Assembly (NCBI GenBank): GCA_031323845.1
Contig: JAVIYP010000004.1
Coordinates: forward strand, 1 to 64,000
Reading direction: 5' to 3'
DNA length: 64,000 nucleotides
Source of the DNA: PUPG01 sp031323845
Lineage (GTDB): Bacteria; Bacteroidota; Bacteroidia; Bacteroidales; UBA7960
Shown here: one piece after another, positions 25,065 to 33,633 of the stretch
Layout of the letters: each line of letters starts with the position of its first letter
Position numbering within the stretch: position 1 is the first letter of the stretch
Program-made: the position numbers and the translations under genes
The notes under the pieces: generated by a model
Told to the model about the DNA's origin: nothing
What the model saw: the letters and a program-made list of their open reading frames with translations, nothing else
The model's database searches: none

Positions 25065-25817
25065 ATGAAGTCAAAGATATTCAGCACACGTCGCATGGCA
25101 CTGGTCGCGCTGGGCTTCTTCATGCTGTCGGGGGGCTGCGAGAAGGAGGAAGAAACTGTTTTTCTGAAAGGCACCGGACAAGTTACCGACATTGACGGCA
25201 ATGTGTATCCTACCGTCATCATCGGTCACCCTTTTCTTGACATGGGCACACAGGAATGGATGGCTGAGGATCTCAGGGTCACTCATTACCGCGACGGTTC
25301 GCCCATAGTCTATGCTGCCAATGCCGATGAGTGGCATCATATTGAGGAGGGTGCCGGGGTTTATACCTTTTATGATTTTGATTACGATCAGTACGGGCAG
25401 TATTACGGTCCGCTGTACAACGGTTACACGGTTACTCATCCTGCGGGTTTGTGTCCTGCGGGCTGGCGTATGCCCACGATTGACGAATGGGAGACACTGA
25501 CGGTTTACCTGGGTACGCGCAATAAGGCCGGGGGTCGTATGAAGAGTTTGCGTACGGCGACGGGCGACGGCCATCCGCGCTGGGACAGTCCCAATACCGG
25601 GGCTACCAACGAAAGCGGTTTTTCGGCGCTTCCGGCTGGCTTAATGGGCACCCATGGACACCCGGCGTCAGTCGGCCAGTTGTCGTTCTGGTGGACAACC
25701 ACCAAAGATGCACCCACGGTACAGGTGGCCTATGGAGCACATTTTGACCAAAGCGTTATCGGCTATGGCCGGTTTCATCCATTGCACGGCTTTTCTGTAC
25801 GCTGCATTAAGGATTAA
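25065..25817 (+). CDS. FISUMP-domain lipoprotein
   Basis: The 250-residue product has a lipoprotein signal ending MLSGGC (Cys25). A complete FISUMP domain follows: VTDIDGNVYPTVIIG, QEWMAEDLRVTHYRDGS, AGLCPAGWRMPTIDEW, SGFSALPAGL and a C-terminal FSVRCIKD. It differs from the 12-14 kb paralogues by an inserted HPFLDMGT loop and a Tyr/Asp-rich stretch (YDFDYDQYGQYYGPLYNG). It directly follows a composite repeat and precedes a small barrel gene by 68 bp, with which it may be cotranscribed. Confidence 0.9.
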   Translation: MKSKIFSTRRMALVALGFFMLSGGCEKEEETVFLKGTGQVTDIDGNVYPTVIIGHPFLDMGTQEWMAEDLRVTHYRDGSPIVYAANADEWHHIEEGAGVYTFYDFDYDQYGQYYGPLYNGYTVTHPAGLCPAGWRMPTIDEWETLTVYLGTRNKAGGRMKSLRTATGDGHPRWDSPNTGATNESGFSALPAGLMGTHGHPASVGQLSFWWTTTKDAPTVQVAYGAHFDQSVIGYGRFHPLHGFSVRCIKD

Positions 25818-25885
25818 AAGCCGGGCGGACTTCCAGGTCAGCACCCGGTCATTTACAACACACCAGGAACTTAAACACACATCCC

Positions 25886-26491
25886 ATGAAAAACAGAATA
25901 ATACGAGGCAGCTTTCTTCTTACCATAGCCCTGTTTCTGATAGCCGGAAATGCTTCTGCACAGTTTGAACAGAAACTGACGCTGCAAGTCGCCGGCAGCT
26001 ATGTTCATGCCATCGGTCCGGAAGCCTTCACCGATATTTTCATTGACGGCTTTGCAGCCGATGCGGGCATTCAGTATAATTTCAGCAGGACGGCCAGCCT
26101 GCTCATCCTGGCAAAATATTCCAAATTCTTTTACTTTGCCGAACCCGACTTTCACCTGGATGTGGCGAACTTCAACCAGCTCGGAATAAGCCTCTGCCCC
26201 AAGTACCGCCTGTTTCCCCACCTGGGTGTCAACCCTTTCATATTCGGTGGTGCAAGCCTGAACTACATCAGCATTTCCTTTGACCTGAGGGGATTTGACA
26301 CGGGCATTACCAAATCGCCCGTAAGCCTGGGTTTCATCGGTGGTGCAGGCACCGACATCAGGATAAACGACAATATTGCACTCTTCCTGCAGGGCGGCCT
26401 GAACCGTGTTGACCAGGGAAGCGTATGGATTGACTCATGGTTTGTACAGGCAGGCCTTAACATCAATATGTTCAAGGCACGTACCTTGTAG
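25886..26491 (+). CDS. Small outer-membrane beta-barrel protein (OmpW/OmpA-like)
   Basis: The 201-residue protein has a signal peptide (FLLTIALFLIAGNASAQ). Eight or so alternating strands follow (LTLQVAGSYVHAIG, FIFGGASLNYISISFDL, GLNINMFKARTL), the usual size for an eight-stranded barrel. No peptidoglycan-binding domain is present. It lies 68 bp after a FISUMP lipoprotein gene and is convergent with the dockerin gene. Confidence 0.75.
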   Translation: MKNRIIRGSFLLTIALFLIAGNASAQFEQKLTLQVAGSYVHAIGPEAFTDIFIDGFAADAGIQYNFSRTASLLILAKYSKFFYFAEPDFHLDVANFNQLGISLCPKYRLFPHLGVNPFIFGGASLNYISISFDLRGFDTGITKSPVSLGFIGGAGTDIRINDNIALFLQGGLNRVDQGSVWIDSWFVQAGLNINMFKARTL

Positions 26492-26565
26492 CTGAGCAAC
26501 AAACAAATAATCTCAGCCTTAAGCGGCAGTAAAACGCATCCGGGAGCAGCGGTGGTGGTGTGTCA

Positions 26566-28053
26566 CTATTCCAGGAAAATATCCACGGTTTCGATCACGT
26601 CCAGGATGTTAATGACTCCATCGCCATTCACATCGGCATTATCAAAGCAGAACGGATGGGGGTCCATTCCAACGAAGTAATTCACCGTAGTGATTACGTC
26701 AAGCACATTCACCATGCCATCGCAGTTTGAATCACCGGGCAGTGTGCCATCGGGGTCACCGGCTTCTGAGAAGTCGGCAAGCATGCGGGGCACCAATCTG
26801 GTTATATCATAGCGCTGATGGAGCACCCCTGTAATGTCCTGCGGTGTGTCCGGCACAGGAAGCCCGAAATAGTCAAGCAGGTCGGGATAATTCGGGGTCC
26901 GTATTTCTCCGGTCGCAGTTCCGTCGAAGATAAAATACGTGGTGTTGTGCGTCCATGTTTCCGGATTGTCTTCTTCAAAATGGACGGACAGCACTTCGAC
27001 AAGCATGCCCTGAAGATCAGCATTCAGCTCATCCAGGGTCACTGTCATGGGTTCAACCACATTATTTTGCGAGAATGCTTCGCCTGGATCCTCAAAGGGC
27101 AATAGCTGCATCATGTCCTGAAACACTGTAAGGTTGCCGGTTAAGCCTGTAATGCCGTCATACAAATCATATTCAGTGGTAATGGTAAACGCCTCATCAT
27201 CTACCAGAATGGCACCAGAGGCATCTTGAATATAGAATTGGTTGCGGTAAGGTCTTTGCAGATGTGTGATTACCACCTCTCCTGTTATCCTGTAAATATC
27301 GGGGCCGTCAGCCACTGCCTTGAACGCAGCAATATCCGGAACCTCCACAAGTTCGGGATCCGGTTCAGGCTCCGGTGTATAATCCATATCGTCCAGTGAG
27401 CGCGGGAAAATCTGCATATCACTTTGAAACTGACCCACTATGGCAATCATATTCAGCGGCTCCAGTGGTATGGGCTGACCGAAATAATCCAACCCGGCAT
27501 TTACATGCGGAGTACGCAATATGCCCGGACCACTGGCATCTTCAATCACATAGCTGGTACTAGGCTGAAAATTCGTATGCTGAGGTGAGACAAAGGAAAC
27601 GCCCTCCAGCTGTATCAGCATGGCCTGATGCTCAGGGGTAAGGTCTGCCAGCTCTAATTCCAGCGGCTCTACCAGGTTCAAGGCTGAGGTGGGTTCTCCG
27701 GGATCTTCGACAGGCACCAGTTGCAGCATCTGCATATAAAAGGTCAACGTGCCTGTCAATCCGGTAATACCGTCATAGGTTTCATAAACCGTAGTGATTA
27801 TTCCGCCGAAATCATCAACCAGTATAGCTCCGGTATCATCCTGGAAATATTTTTGGTTCCTCTGTCCGTGTTGATGAGTCAGGATAATCTCCCCGGTGAT
27901 CTGGTACACCGTGCCGTCTGTCAGGCCCTCTGCCCGGAGTGTTGCCAGGTCGGGAACTTCAACGATCTCTTTTCCTGCAGCCAGGGTACAGCCTGAGTGG
28001 ATAATGAAAATCGTCAACAATAGTGTTAAAAAAGCTTGTAGTAAGTTTTTCAT
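26566..28053 (-). CDS. Secreted protein with two OB-fold-like repeats and a C-terminal dockerin
   Basis: The 495-residue protein has a signal peptide (LTLLLTIFIIHSGC, possibly a lipoprotein Cys22). Two homologous halves of about 185 residues (about 32-220 and 235-415) each start EVPD(L/I)A and contain YQITGE(I/V), a DDTGAILVDD or DASGAILVDD core, YDGITGLTG and LMIQLEGV-type segments. They resemble the OB-fold/DUF5689-type domains of Bacteroidota exported proteins. The last ~60 residues are two dockerin type I calcium loops (DSNCDGMVNVLDVITTV and DVNGDGVINILDVIETV). A dockerin implies docking to a cohesin, but no cohesin gene is in the window. Confidence 0.85.
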   Translation of the reverse strand: MKNLLQAFLTLLLTIFIIHSGCTLAAGKEIVEVPDLATLRAEGLTDGTVYQITGEIILTHQHGQRNQKYFQDDTGAILVDDFGGIITTVYETYDGITGLTGTLTFYMQMLQLVPVEDPGEPTSALNLVEPLELELADLTPEHQAMLIQLEGVSFVSPQHTNFQPSTSYVIEDASGPGILRTPHVNAGLDYFGQPIPLEPLNMIAIVGQFQSDMQIFPRSLDDMDYTPEPEPDPELVEVPDIAAFKAVADGPDIYRITGEVVITHLQRPYRNQFYIQDASGAILVDDEAFTITTEYDLYDGITGLTGNLTVFQDMMQLLPFEDPGEAFSQNNVVEPMTVTLDELNADLQGMLVEVLSVHFEEDNPETWTHNTTYFIFDGTATGEIRTPNYPDLLDYFGLPVPDTPQDITGVLHQRYDITRLVPRMLADFSEAGDPDGTLPGDSNCDGMVNVLDVITTVNYFVGMDPHPFCFDNADVNGDGVINILDVIETVDIFLE

Positions 28054-28181
28054 AATTCATGAGGTTTTATGTGTTTACAAAGCATGAGTCGGGGATTATT
28101 TTGGGTTGGAAGGCATCTGTGTAACATGCGTTAAATTTATTCCTTAAAGATAACTTTGTTTTTTTCTTTAAAGATAATACG

Positions 28182-28210
28182 AAAAAAAACAACCTGCAAG
28201 GAGTAGTTGT
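28182..28210 (-). terminator. Terminator downstream of the 1122-aa FISUMP gene
   Basis: On the minus strand ACAAC...GTTGT closes a loop and is followed by eight T, starting 8 bp past the stop. The same 28054-28217 gap contains two TTATCTTTAA-type boxes 21 bp apart on the minus strand (28145-28152 and 28169-28176), possible -7 elements of the dockerin gene. Confidence 0.6.
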
Positions 28211-28217
28211 CTTCGGT

Positions 28218-31200
28218 TTACAAGTCCATGACACAGCGCACGCTCATTCCGCTGGCGCGGGGAAAACTGAATATTCCGGCCACGTTACCCGCAAAAGCGA
28301 GGCTTCTGGCATTTGACCCGGTGGTTGATGAAGTCCAGACATAGCCCCAGCTTTGGGCGTTCAGGATATCACCACTATTATTACGATAGCCGGTTGCGGA
28401 CCACTTTAATGCGGATGCGTAGGCGCCGGCCAGGTTGTTGGCCTGCCAGCTCATGCGTTCGGCATCAAGCTCATCCTGTGTCGGCAAGCGCCAGCCCGGT
28501 GGGCAGGGGTTGTTGATGCCTCCTTCTCCCTGCCATAGATTATCGTTCCGTGGCGAACGCCAGTCGTGCGGTGACGCTGCAGTGGTGAGAAAATCACCAT
28601 GTCCCGGCACGTCGGTACCAACCGGACCCGGCGTTGTGGCGCTTTGCCGGTCCTGGTGACCGTCATCAAGGCGCCCCCACTGGAACAGGTCGCCGTACAA
28701 CCTTTCATCTGCATAGCCGGTGGCATGCTGAAAGGGAAGGAAGGGCATGGGTTCCGCACCCAGGTTGCGATCCATCCAGCAAAGGCCGCCTTTTTCAAGA
28801 GTACCGTAGGTAACCTCCTCACCGCGATATAAAAACGTCAGATCTTTTCCGCACTCAAATTCCTCATAGGGCTTGAAGTTTGCCGTAAGCCGGATGCTGT
28901 AGGCCGGCATTTCCACTGAGGTTTCTGCGTCGTAGGGGTTACCGGCATATTCCGTATCACCGGTCCAGTAAAGAAAAATCCAGTCCTGCTCCGGAGCGGC
29001 ACTGATCTGGGCAATTTCCCCGGCTGCAAAGTTACCCGCTCCGTAAACAGTTCCGGCATGCCCGGGATTGGCATCGAGCTCCAGCTTGTGATAATCCGGT
29101 TCATCCGTGACTTCCCTGATACATCGGACGCTGTATGCTGTGGTCTTTGCAAAGTTGAACAGCTGGGCATCACCTCGCGAAACACTGAGTCTCAATGCAG
29201 CCGCGTGCGTTGCCGAGCTTTCGGTTGAAGACCACCATTGTCCGATGCTTCCCTGCTCAGAAAAGCTTGTTCCGGTAAAGTTTCCTGCGGGGAGAGCGGA
29301 AAAACCAAAGGCATCAAAGCCATGGTGTGTGTCATTTGCATCCCAGCGCGGATGAGTGCCGGTGTCGCATGCACCGCCCAAAGGCGAATCAAGCTGCCTG
29401 CAGGATTTGAGCGCATTGCCTGCACCGCTGGGAACATTGCTGTTTGGATAACCCTGACTAACAACATAAGCACTCAGGGCTTCCCAGTCTTCTTTTGCAG
29501 GCAGGTGCCACCCCGGGGGGCAGACACCCTGAACGCTGCCGGTCTGGCGGCTGTCAGCCGGTTCACCGGTCGTCGCAGCATCCCAGGTGTACAGCCTGCC
29601 GTAAGCCCTGCAGTTGTCCTCATCATTGTCGTAACACCAGCTGTCATCAACCACAAGATGCAGGTTTTCGCTCATCCAGCATTGATCACCGACCATAACC
29701 GTAGCATAGGTGTTTCCATCCCTTGGATCATAAACCGTTAAACCACAGCTGGTGGTAAAACTAAACGTCTGTCCGTACACGGTATCCACGCTGTTGTAGG
29801 CATAGGCCCGCACATGGTATAGAACGTGTTGCTGCAATCGCGTAATCTGGCTCTCAAAGCTTCCTGTCCCTGTACCTTCATCGGTATACCCCAGCTTATG
29901 GTTCAGGTCAGGCTCCCCGCTGTCGTGCCAAACCAGGCCCCGTGCAAGGATGGGGTCGCCTCCGTCCAGGGCAATATCACCACCGCTTTGTGCAGTGGTC
30001 AGCGTTACGTTGTGCACGGGCCGGGTAACGACAGACATCCCGCCGGAAACAAATTCAAGGCTTTCACCAAAGCTTTCACCCGCATCATTGCCGGCAAAAG
30101 CCCTGACATGGTAAACATTGCCCTCCACCAGTCCGTCAATCGTCGTAACGAAACTTCCGGAACCGCTGCCGTCAATAATCATCTGGTCACCAAAATCAGG
30201 ATCCGGTGAAGGTCCATAGACCAGCCCTCTTATAGTAACCTCCAAACCGCCATCATAAACAATCTCATAATACACTTCAGCTTCAGTCGCCGAAACGGGT
30301 ATAACCCGGTGCGTAACCACTTCCGGAACTCCATAGGCCGTGGTAAAGCTTTTTTCTTCACCGTAAGCCGTTCCTGCCACATTGGTGGCATAGGCGCGCA
30401 CATAGTAGGTTGTATGGGGAGTAAGGCCCTGTATATGACTGGAATAGCTTTCCGGACCGTCACCGTCATCAGTAAAACCTTCATGCTGGCTCTCTTCCAG
30501 TGAAGGGTTTGTGTGCAGGCTCCATACCACACCCTTTGCCGTGACCGGGCCTCCGCCGTCGTCAAGGATGGTACCCCCCGACCAGGCTCCATCAGACGTA
30601 ATGTTCGAAATGTCTTTGGTATGAATGATGATGACGCCGTCCCTGGTTTCAAAACTATAGACACCGCCATAATGAGTCCCTGCTGCATTCATGGCGTAAG
30701 CCCTCACATAATAAATGGTTTCCGGCATCAGTCCGCTGATCTGACTGACAAATTCTCCCATGCCTTCGCCATCTGCCGTATAGGCATGATCATAACCGTC
30801 GTCTATCAGTGGCGGGTCGCTGGTACTCCAGACGACACCCCTTTGTGTAACAGGAGAACTGCCGTCGTTTAAAATCTGCCCGCCCGAAACTGCACCTACG
30901 GCAGTAACGTCGCCGGGTTCCAGGGTATTTATGGTGACGACACCATCGCCGGTGGTAAAGCTTCGTACACCACCATAGCCTGTACCTGCCTCCGTAACGG
31001 CATATGCCCTTAGATAATAGGTGGTGGCAGGATCAAGGCCTCTGACCTCGCTTACAAATTCACCGGTGCCGGAACCGTCAAGGGTAAACCCGAGATGCTG
31101 TCCATCTTCCAGTGAAGGATCTTCATCGGTGTCCCAGACCACGCCCCGTGAAGTAACGGGCAGCCCGCCGTCGTCTGTAACATGTCCGCCTGACAATACG

Positions 31201-31586
31201 GAATGGGCCATGATGTCGTGTACAGGGGCGGTGGTCACTATGCTTTTCTCATACACACCAAGCATCAGGGTGGCTGAAGAAAACGGATCACAGTTCCCGG
31301 CAATAACCCTGGCACGCAAATACAAGGTTGCAGGATGTTCCGGAACAAACACCAGCGTATCGCCCGCCGCTCCGGGTACCGGATTCCAGACATAGAGATC
31401 AACAGACTGTTCCCACCAGACGAATTCTCCGGTGTAACTGCCGAGATACAGCACCAGGGTGTCCTTAACGGCTATTATTTTGTGATGAAGGTCTTTGGGC
31501 GGAGGCATGGAACCCCTTGCCGGGGACACGGCAGCAACACACATCAGGAACAGAACAAGCACAAGAGAATATTTTAAACGCTTCAT
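28218..31586 (-). CDS. Large exported protein: five fibronectin-like repeats, FISUMP, InlB-type repeat, FISUMP
   Basis: The 1122-residue protein has a signal peptide to about residue 25. From about residue 80 to 600 there are five ~93-residue beta-sandwich repeats with the recurring words S-G-G-x-I-x-x-D-G-G, RGVVW and YYVRAYA-N-AGTxYG. Such repeats are common in Bacteroidota surface proteins. A FISUMP domain follows (about 605-815, CWMSENLHLVV ... YSVRCIRE). Next come an InlB B-repeat-like segment (about 820-885, HAGTVYGAGNFAAGE ... LTANF) and a second, divergent FISUMP domain to the end (CWMDRNLGAE ... CPPGWRLPTQDE ... MSVRCVMDL). It has no sorting tail of its own. The gene directly upstream in the same operon encodes a short T9SS-tail protein (11-bp gap). 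Confidence 0.88.
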   Translation of the reverse strand: MKRLKYSLVLVLFLMCVAAVSPARGSMPPPKDLHHKIIAVKDTLVLYLGSYTGEFVWWEQSVDLYVWNPVPGAAGDTLVFVPEHPATLYLRARVIAGNCDPFSSATLMLGVYEKSIVTTAPVHDIMAHSVLSGGHVTDDGGLPVTSRGVVWDTDEDPSLEDGQHLGFTLDGSGTGEFVSEVRGLDPATTYYLRAYAVTEAGTGYGGVRSFTTGDGVVTINTLEPGDVTAVGAVSGGQILNDGSSPVTQRGVVWSTSDPPLIDDGYDHAYTADGEGMGEFVSQISGLMPETIYYVRAYAMNAAGTHYGGVYSFETRDGVIIIHTKDISNITSDGAWSGGTILDDGGGPVTAKGVVWSLHTNPSLEESQHEGFTDDGDGPESYSSHIQGLTPHTTYYVRAYATNVAGTAYGEEKSFTTAYGVPEVVTHRVIPVSATEAEVYYEIVYDGGLEVTIRGLVYGPSPDPDFGDQMIIDGSGSGSFVTTIDGLVEGNVYHVRAFAGNDAGESFGESLEFVSGGMSVVTRPVHNVTLTTAQSGGDIALDGGDPILARGLVWHDSGEPDLNHKLGYTDEGTGTGSFESQITRLQQHVLYHVRAYAYNSVDTVYGQTFSFTTSCGLTVYDPRDGNTYATVMVGDQCWMSENLHLVVDDSWCYDNDEDNCRAYGRLYTWDAATTGEPADSRQTGSVQGVCPPGWHLPAKEDWEALSAYVVSQGYPNSNVPSGAGNALKSCRQLDSPLGGACDTGTHPRWDANDTHHGFDAFGFSALPAGNFTGTSFSEQGSIGQWWSSTESSATHAAALRLSVSRGDAQLFNFAKTTAYSVRCIREVTDEPDYHKLELDANPGHAGTVYGAGNFAAGEIAQISAAPEQDWIFLYWTGDTEYAGNPYDAETSVEMPAYSIRLTANFKPYEEFECGKDLTFLYRGEEVTYGTLEKGGLCWMDRNLGAEPMPFLPFQHATGYADERLYGDLFQWGRLDDGHQDRQSATTPGPVGTDVPGHGDFLTTAASPHDWRSPRNDNLWQGEGGINNPCPPGWRLPTQDELDAERMSWQANNLAGAYASALKWSATGYRNNSGDILNAQSWGYVWTSSTTGSNARSLAFAGNVAGIFSFPRASGMSVRCVMDL

Positions 31587-31597
31587 GGCCGGGGAGT

Positions 31598-32047
31598 TTA
31601 CAGTATGGTCAGAATGTGTACCGCCAGTCTGTTTGCTGACGATGCATGGACAACATATACACCTGCTGGCAGCGATTCCAGTCTGAGAGTCATGGAGTGG
31701 GTATCGCCGCCCGCCCGGGAATGGCTCTTATATACCTGGTGACCGCTCATGTTGTAAACGGTAATGCTGATGAGGTTACCGTAAGCCAGGCCGGTCATTT
31801 TTAGTGTAAACACCCCATAACCGGGATTGGGGAAGAGGTGCAGCCATTCACTTGCTTCGTGTACTTCGTCCATGCTTAAGGCCTCATAGCAGTATTCCAC
31901 ATTCTGAGGTTGCAGGACTTCCAGCTCAACATAATGGTTGACTGGAGTATTTTTGGTTTCGGCCGGATACCCTGTTGTGGTGCTGGTGATCAACAGAACA
32001 CAGGGCAGTAAAAACAACAGAAGAATTTTGCGCTTATGTTTTGACAT
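31598..32047 (-). CDS. Short exported protein consisting mainly of a T9SS sorting domain
   Basis: The 149-residue protein has a signal peptide (1-28). After it come about 40 residues with no recognisable domain. A type A T9SS C-terminal sorting domain occupies about residues 68-149 (LHLFPNPGYGVFTLKM, VYNMSGHQVYKS, LESLPAGVYVVHASS). Most such tails are attached to large enzymes or adhesins; here almost nothing else is present. It is 11 bp upstream of the 1122-residue FISUMP gene, so the two are probably translated together. It could be a detached anchor or the remnant of a truncated gene. Confidence 0.75.
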   Translation of the reverse strand: MSKHKRKILLLFLLPCVLLITSTTTGYPAETKNTPVNHYVELEVLQPQNVEYCYEALSMDEVHEASEWLHLFPNPGYGVFTLKMTGLAYGNLISITVYNMSGHQVYKSHSRAGGDTHSMTLRLESLPAGVYVVHASSANRLAVHILTIL

Positions 32048-32081
32048 AACAGATAATATTGTAGTGATGGTTATTGTCGGC

Positions 32082-33446
32082 TTATTCTTTCACACATCTT
32101 ACGGACAATCCCATATTCCTGCCGGTGGCCGACCGGGTGCTGACTCCGCTGTTGTAGTGGAGGCTGTGCTGCCAGGCCGACATTTCACCGAGGCCGGAGG
32201 AGGTCCACCAGTTACCGAGTTTCCCGACATTGACATACTCGCCGTTATCATGTCGTTGACCGCCCGGCAGTGCAGAGAAGCCGAAATCGTCAGTGCCGTA
32301 ATGGGTGTCGTGGGCATCCCACCGGGGATGCATAAAAGTGTTGCATCCCAGTCCTTGCGGCGATCCTACCTGGCGGCAGGATTTTAGTTTGTTCGCCGGA
32401 TGCATATAACCCAGTTGTTCAAGATGTTGCATTAACTCACTCCAATCGTCTGATGAGGGCACGCGCCATCCTGGGGGGCACAAACCCTTGCTGTCGTTAA
32501 CAGCATGCCAGTTGTAAAGCAGTCCGAAAGCGTTGACGACCTGCTGGGGGTTGTTAAAGCCCGGCAATTCCTCGTAGGAATACACTGCATAGGCTCCTGA
32601 GGCTGTATGCTCCCACTGCATGTGGGTCAGTCCGGTGCTTATTGCCTGGCCATTGCTGTAACGGGTCACCCTGAGGTTTTCAGCCATCCATTCCTGGTTG
32701 CCAATAGTTACGGTTTGGTAGATATTCCCTTCGACATCCTCTAAGGTGCCGTCTTCAAGCGTCACAAAACTGATCTCTTCGCCATAGGCAGTGCCGGCCA
32801 TGTTGGTGGCATAGGCCCTCACATAATACTGTGTGGCAGGTTCCAGTTGCGTGAGCTCGGCGGTAAAGCTGCCAAGACCTGCGCCGTCAACCGTATGCTG
32901 ATGATGTAATGTAGGAGCAGGGCTTGTGTTCCAGCATACGCCTCTGGCTGTTACTTCCAGTCCTGCTGACGATATAACCCTGCCGCTGACAAGGGCTTCA
33001 TCCGAAGAGCGGTGCACCAGTCTATCGGTAACCACGGTGATTTTGCCGTCCGTAGTGCGCAGCGACAAGGTTTGTCCATAGTGATAGCCGTCATCATCCC
33101 GGCAATAGGCCCTCACGTAATAGGTAGTGTTGGGTTGCAGGCCCTGAATGAGCACGCTGAACTGACCCACAACGGGATTTCCTGCACTGCGCCTGTAATC
33201 GGCCGGGCCCGGATCATCATGGCGGGCATAAAAAAACCCGTGATCAGTATCGGCACTGCTTCTTGCCTCAACAATTTTTCCAATCGCTTCGATGTCGAGA
33301 GAAACCTGCTTGACCGATATGGTCGAGACTTTGGTAACCGGCGTTATTTCGTACTTGCTGCAGGTGGTCAGCAAAAACAGGCAAAGCAGGCCGGTCATGA
33401 TGCCGGAAAGATAGTTCATCTGCTTTTTTTGGATAAAACTGTTCAT
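32082..33446 (-). CDS. FISUMP lipoprotein with two fibronectin-like repeats
   Basis: The 454-residue protein has a lipoprotein signal ending LFLLTTC (about residue 29). Two beta-sandwich repeats (about 40-240) follow, with the same RGVCW and YYVRAYATNMAGTAYG words as in the 28218 protein. A full FISUMP domain ends the protein (VEGNIYQTVTIGNQEW, MAENLRVTRYSNG, KGLCPPGWRVPSSDDW, LSVRCVKE). It lies directly upstream of the short T9SS-tail gene (34 bp), so 33446 to 28218 is probably one transcription unit. It is likely surface-exposed; ligand unknown. Confidence 0.88.
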   Translation of the reverse strand: MNSFIQKKQMNYLSGIMTGLLCLFLLTTCSKYEITPVTKVSTISVKQVSLDIEAIGKIVEARSSADTDHGFFYARHDDPGPADYRRSAGNPVVGQFSVLIQGLQPNTTYYVRAYCRDDDGYHYGQTLSLRTTDGKITVVTDRLVHRSSDEALVSGRVISSAGLEVTARGVCWNTSPAPTLHHQHTVDGAGLGSFTAELTQLEPATQYYVRAYATNMAGTAYGEEISFVTLEDGTLEDVEGNIYQTVTIGNQEWMAENLRVTRYSNGQAISTGLTHMQWEHTASGAYAVYSYEELPGFNNPQQVVNAFGLLYNWHAVNDSKGLCPPGWRVPSSDDWSELMQHLEQLGYMHPANKLKSCRQVGSPQGLGCNTFMHPRWDAHDTHYGTDDFGFSALPGGQRHDNGEYVNVGKLGNWWTSSGLGEMSAWQHSLHYNSGVSTRSATGRNMGLSVRCVKE

Positions 33447-33464
33447 AGTTACAAAGAGTTAATC

Positions 33465-33590
33465 TCAGGTTTCTTTATGTTGTTGATGGATGCCTTGCTT
33501 TCTCATGCTTTCGCATCCGGAGCACTGGGCTCCACAGCCATTCTTCCCGGTGCAAAGGGCGACCCTGAAGCGTCCGGACTTATTCATCAT
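33465..33590 (-). CDS. Possible small Cys-rich peptide (41 aa)
   Basis: An intact frame lies between the caspase-like gene and the FISUMP lipoprotein gene, on the same strand. The product starts MMNKSGRFRVALCTG and contains four Cys (C-x5-C-x3-C-x2-C), then a basic tail with QQH. It is the only coding-like sequence in the 187-bp gap. There is no convincing ribosome-binding site, but most genes here lack one. I do not recognise a family, and it could be chance. Confidence 0.3.
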   Translation of the reverse strand: MMNKSGRFRVALCTGKNGCGAQCSGCESMRKQGIHQQHKET

Positions 33591-33633
33591 TAATAGCAAT
33601 ATAATGACCGTTCCCGGTGATGACATCTCGTTG

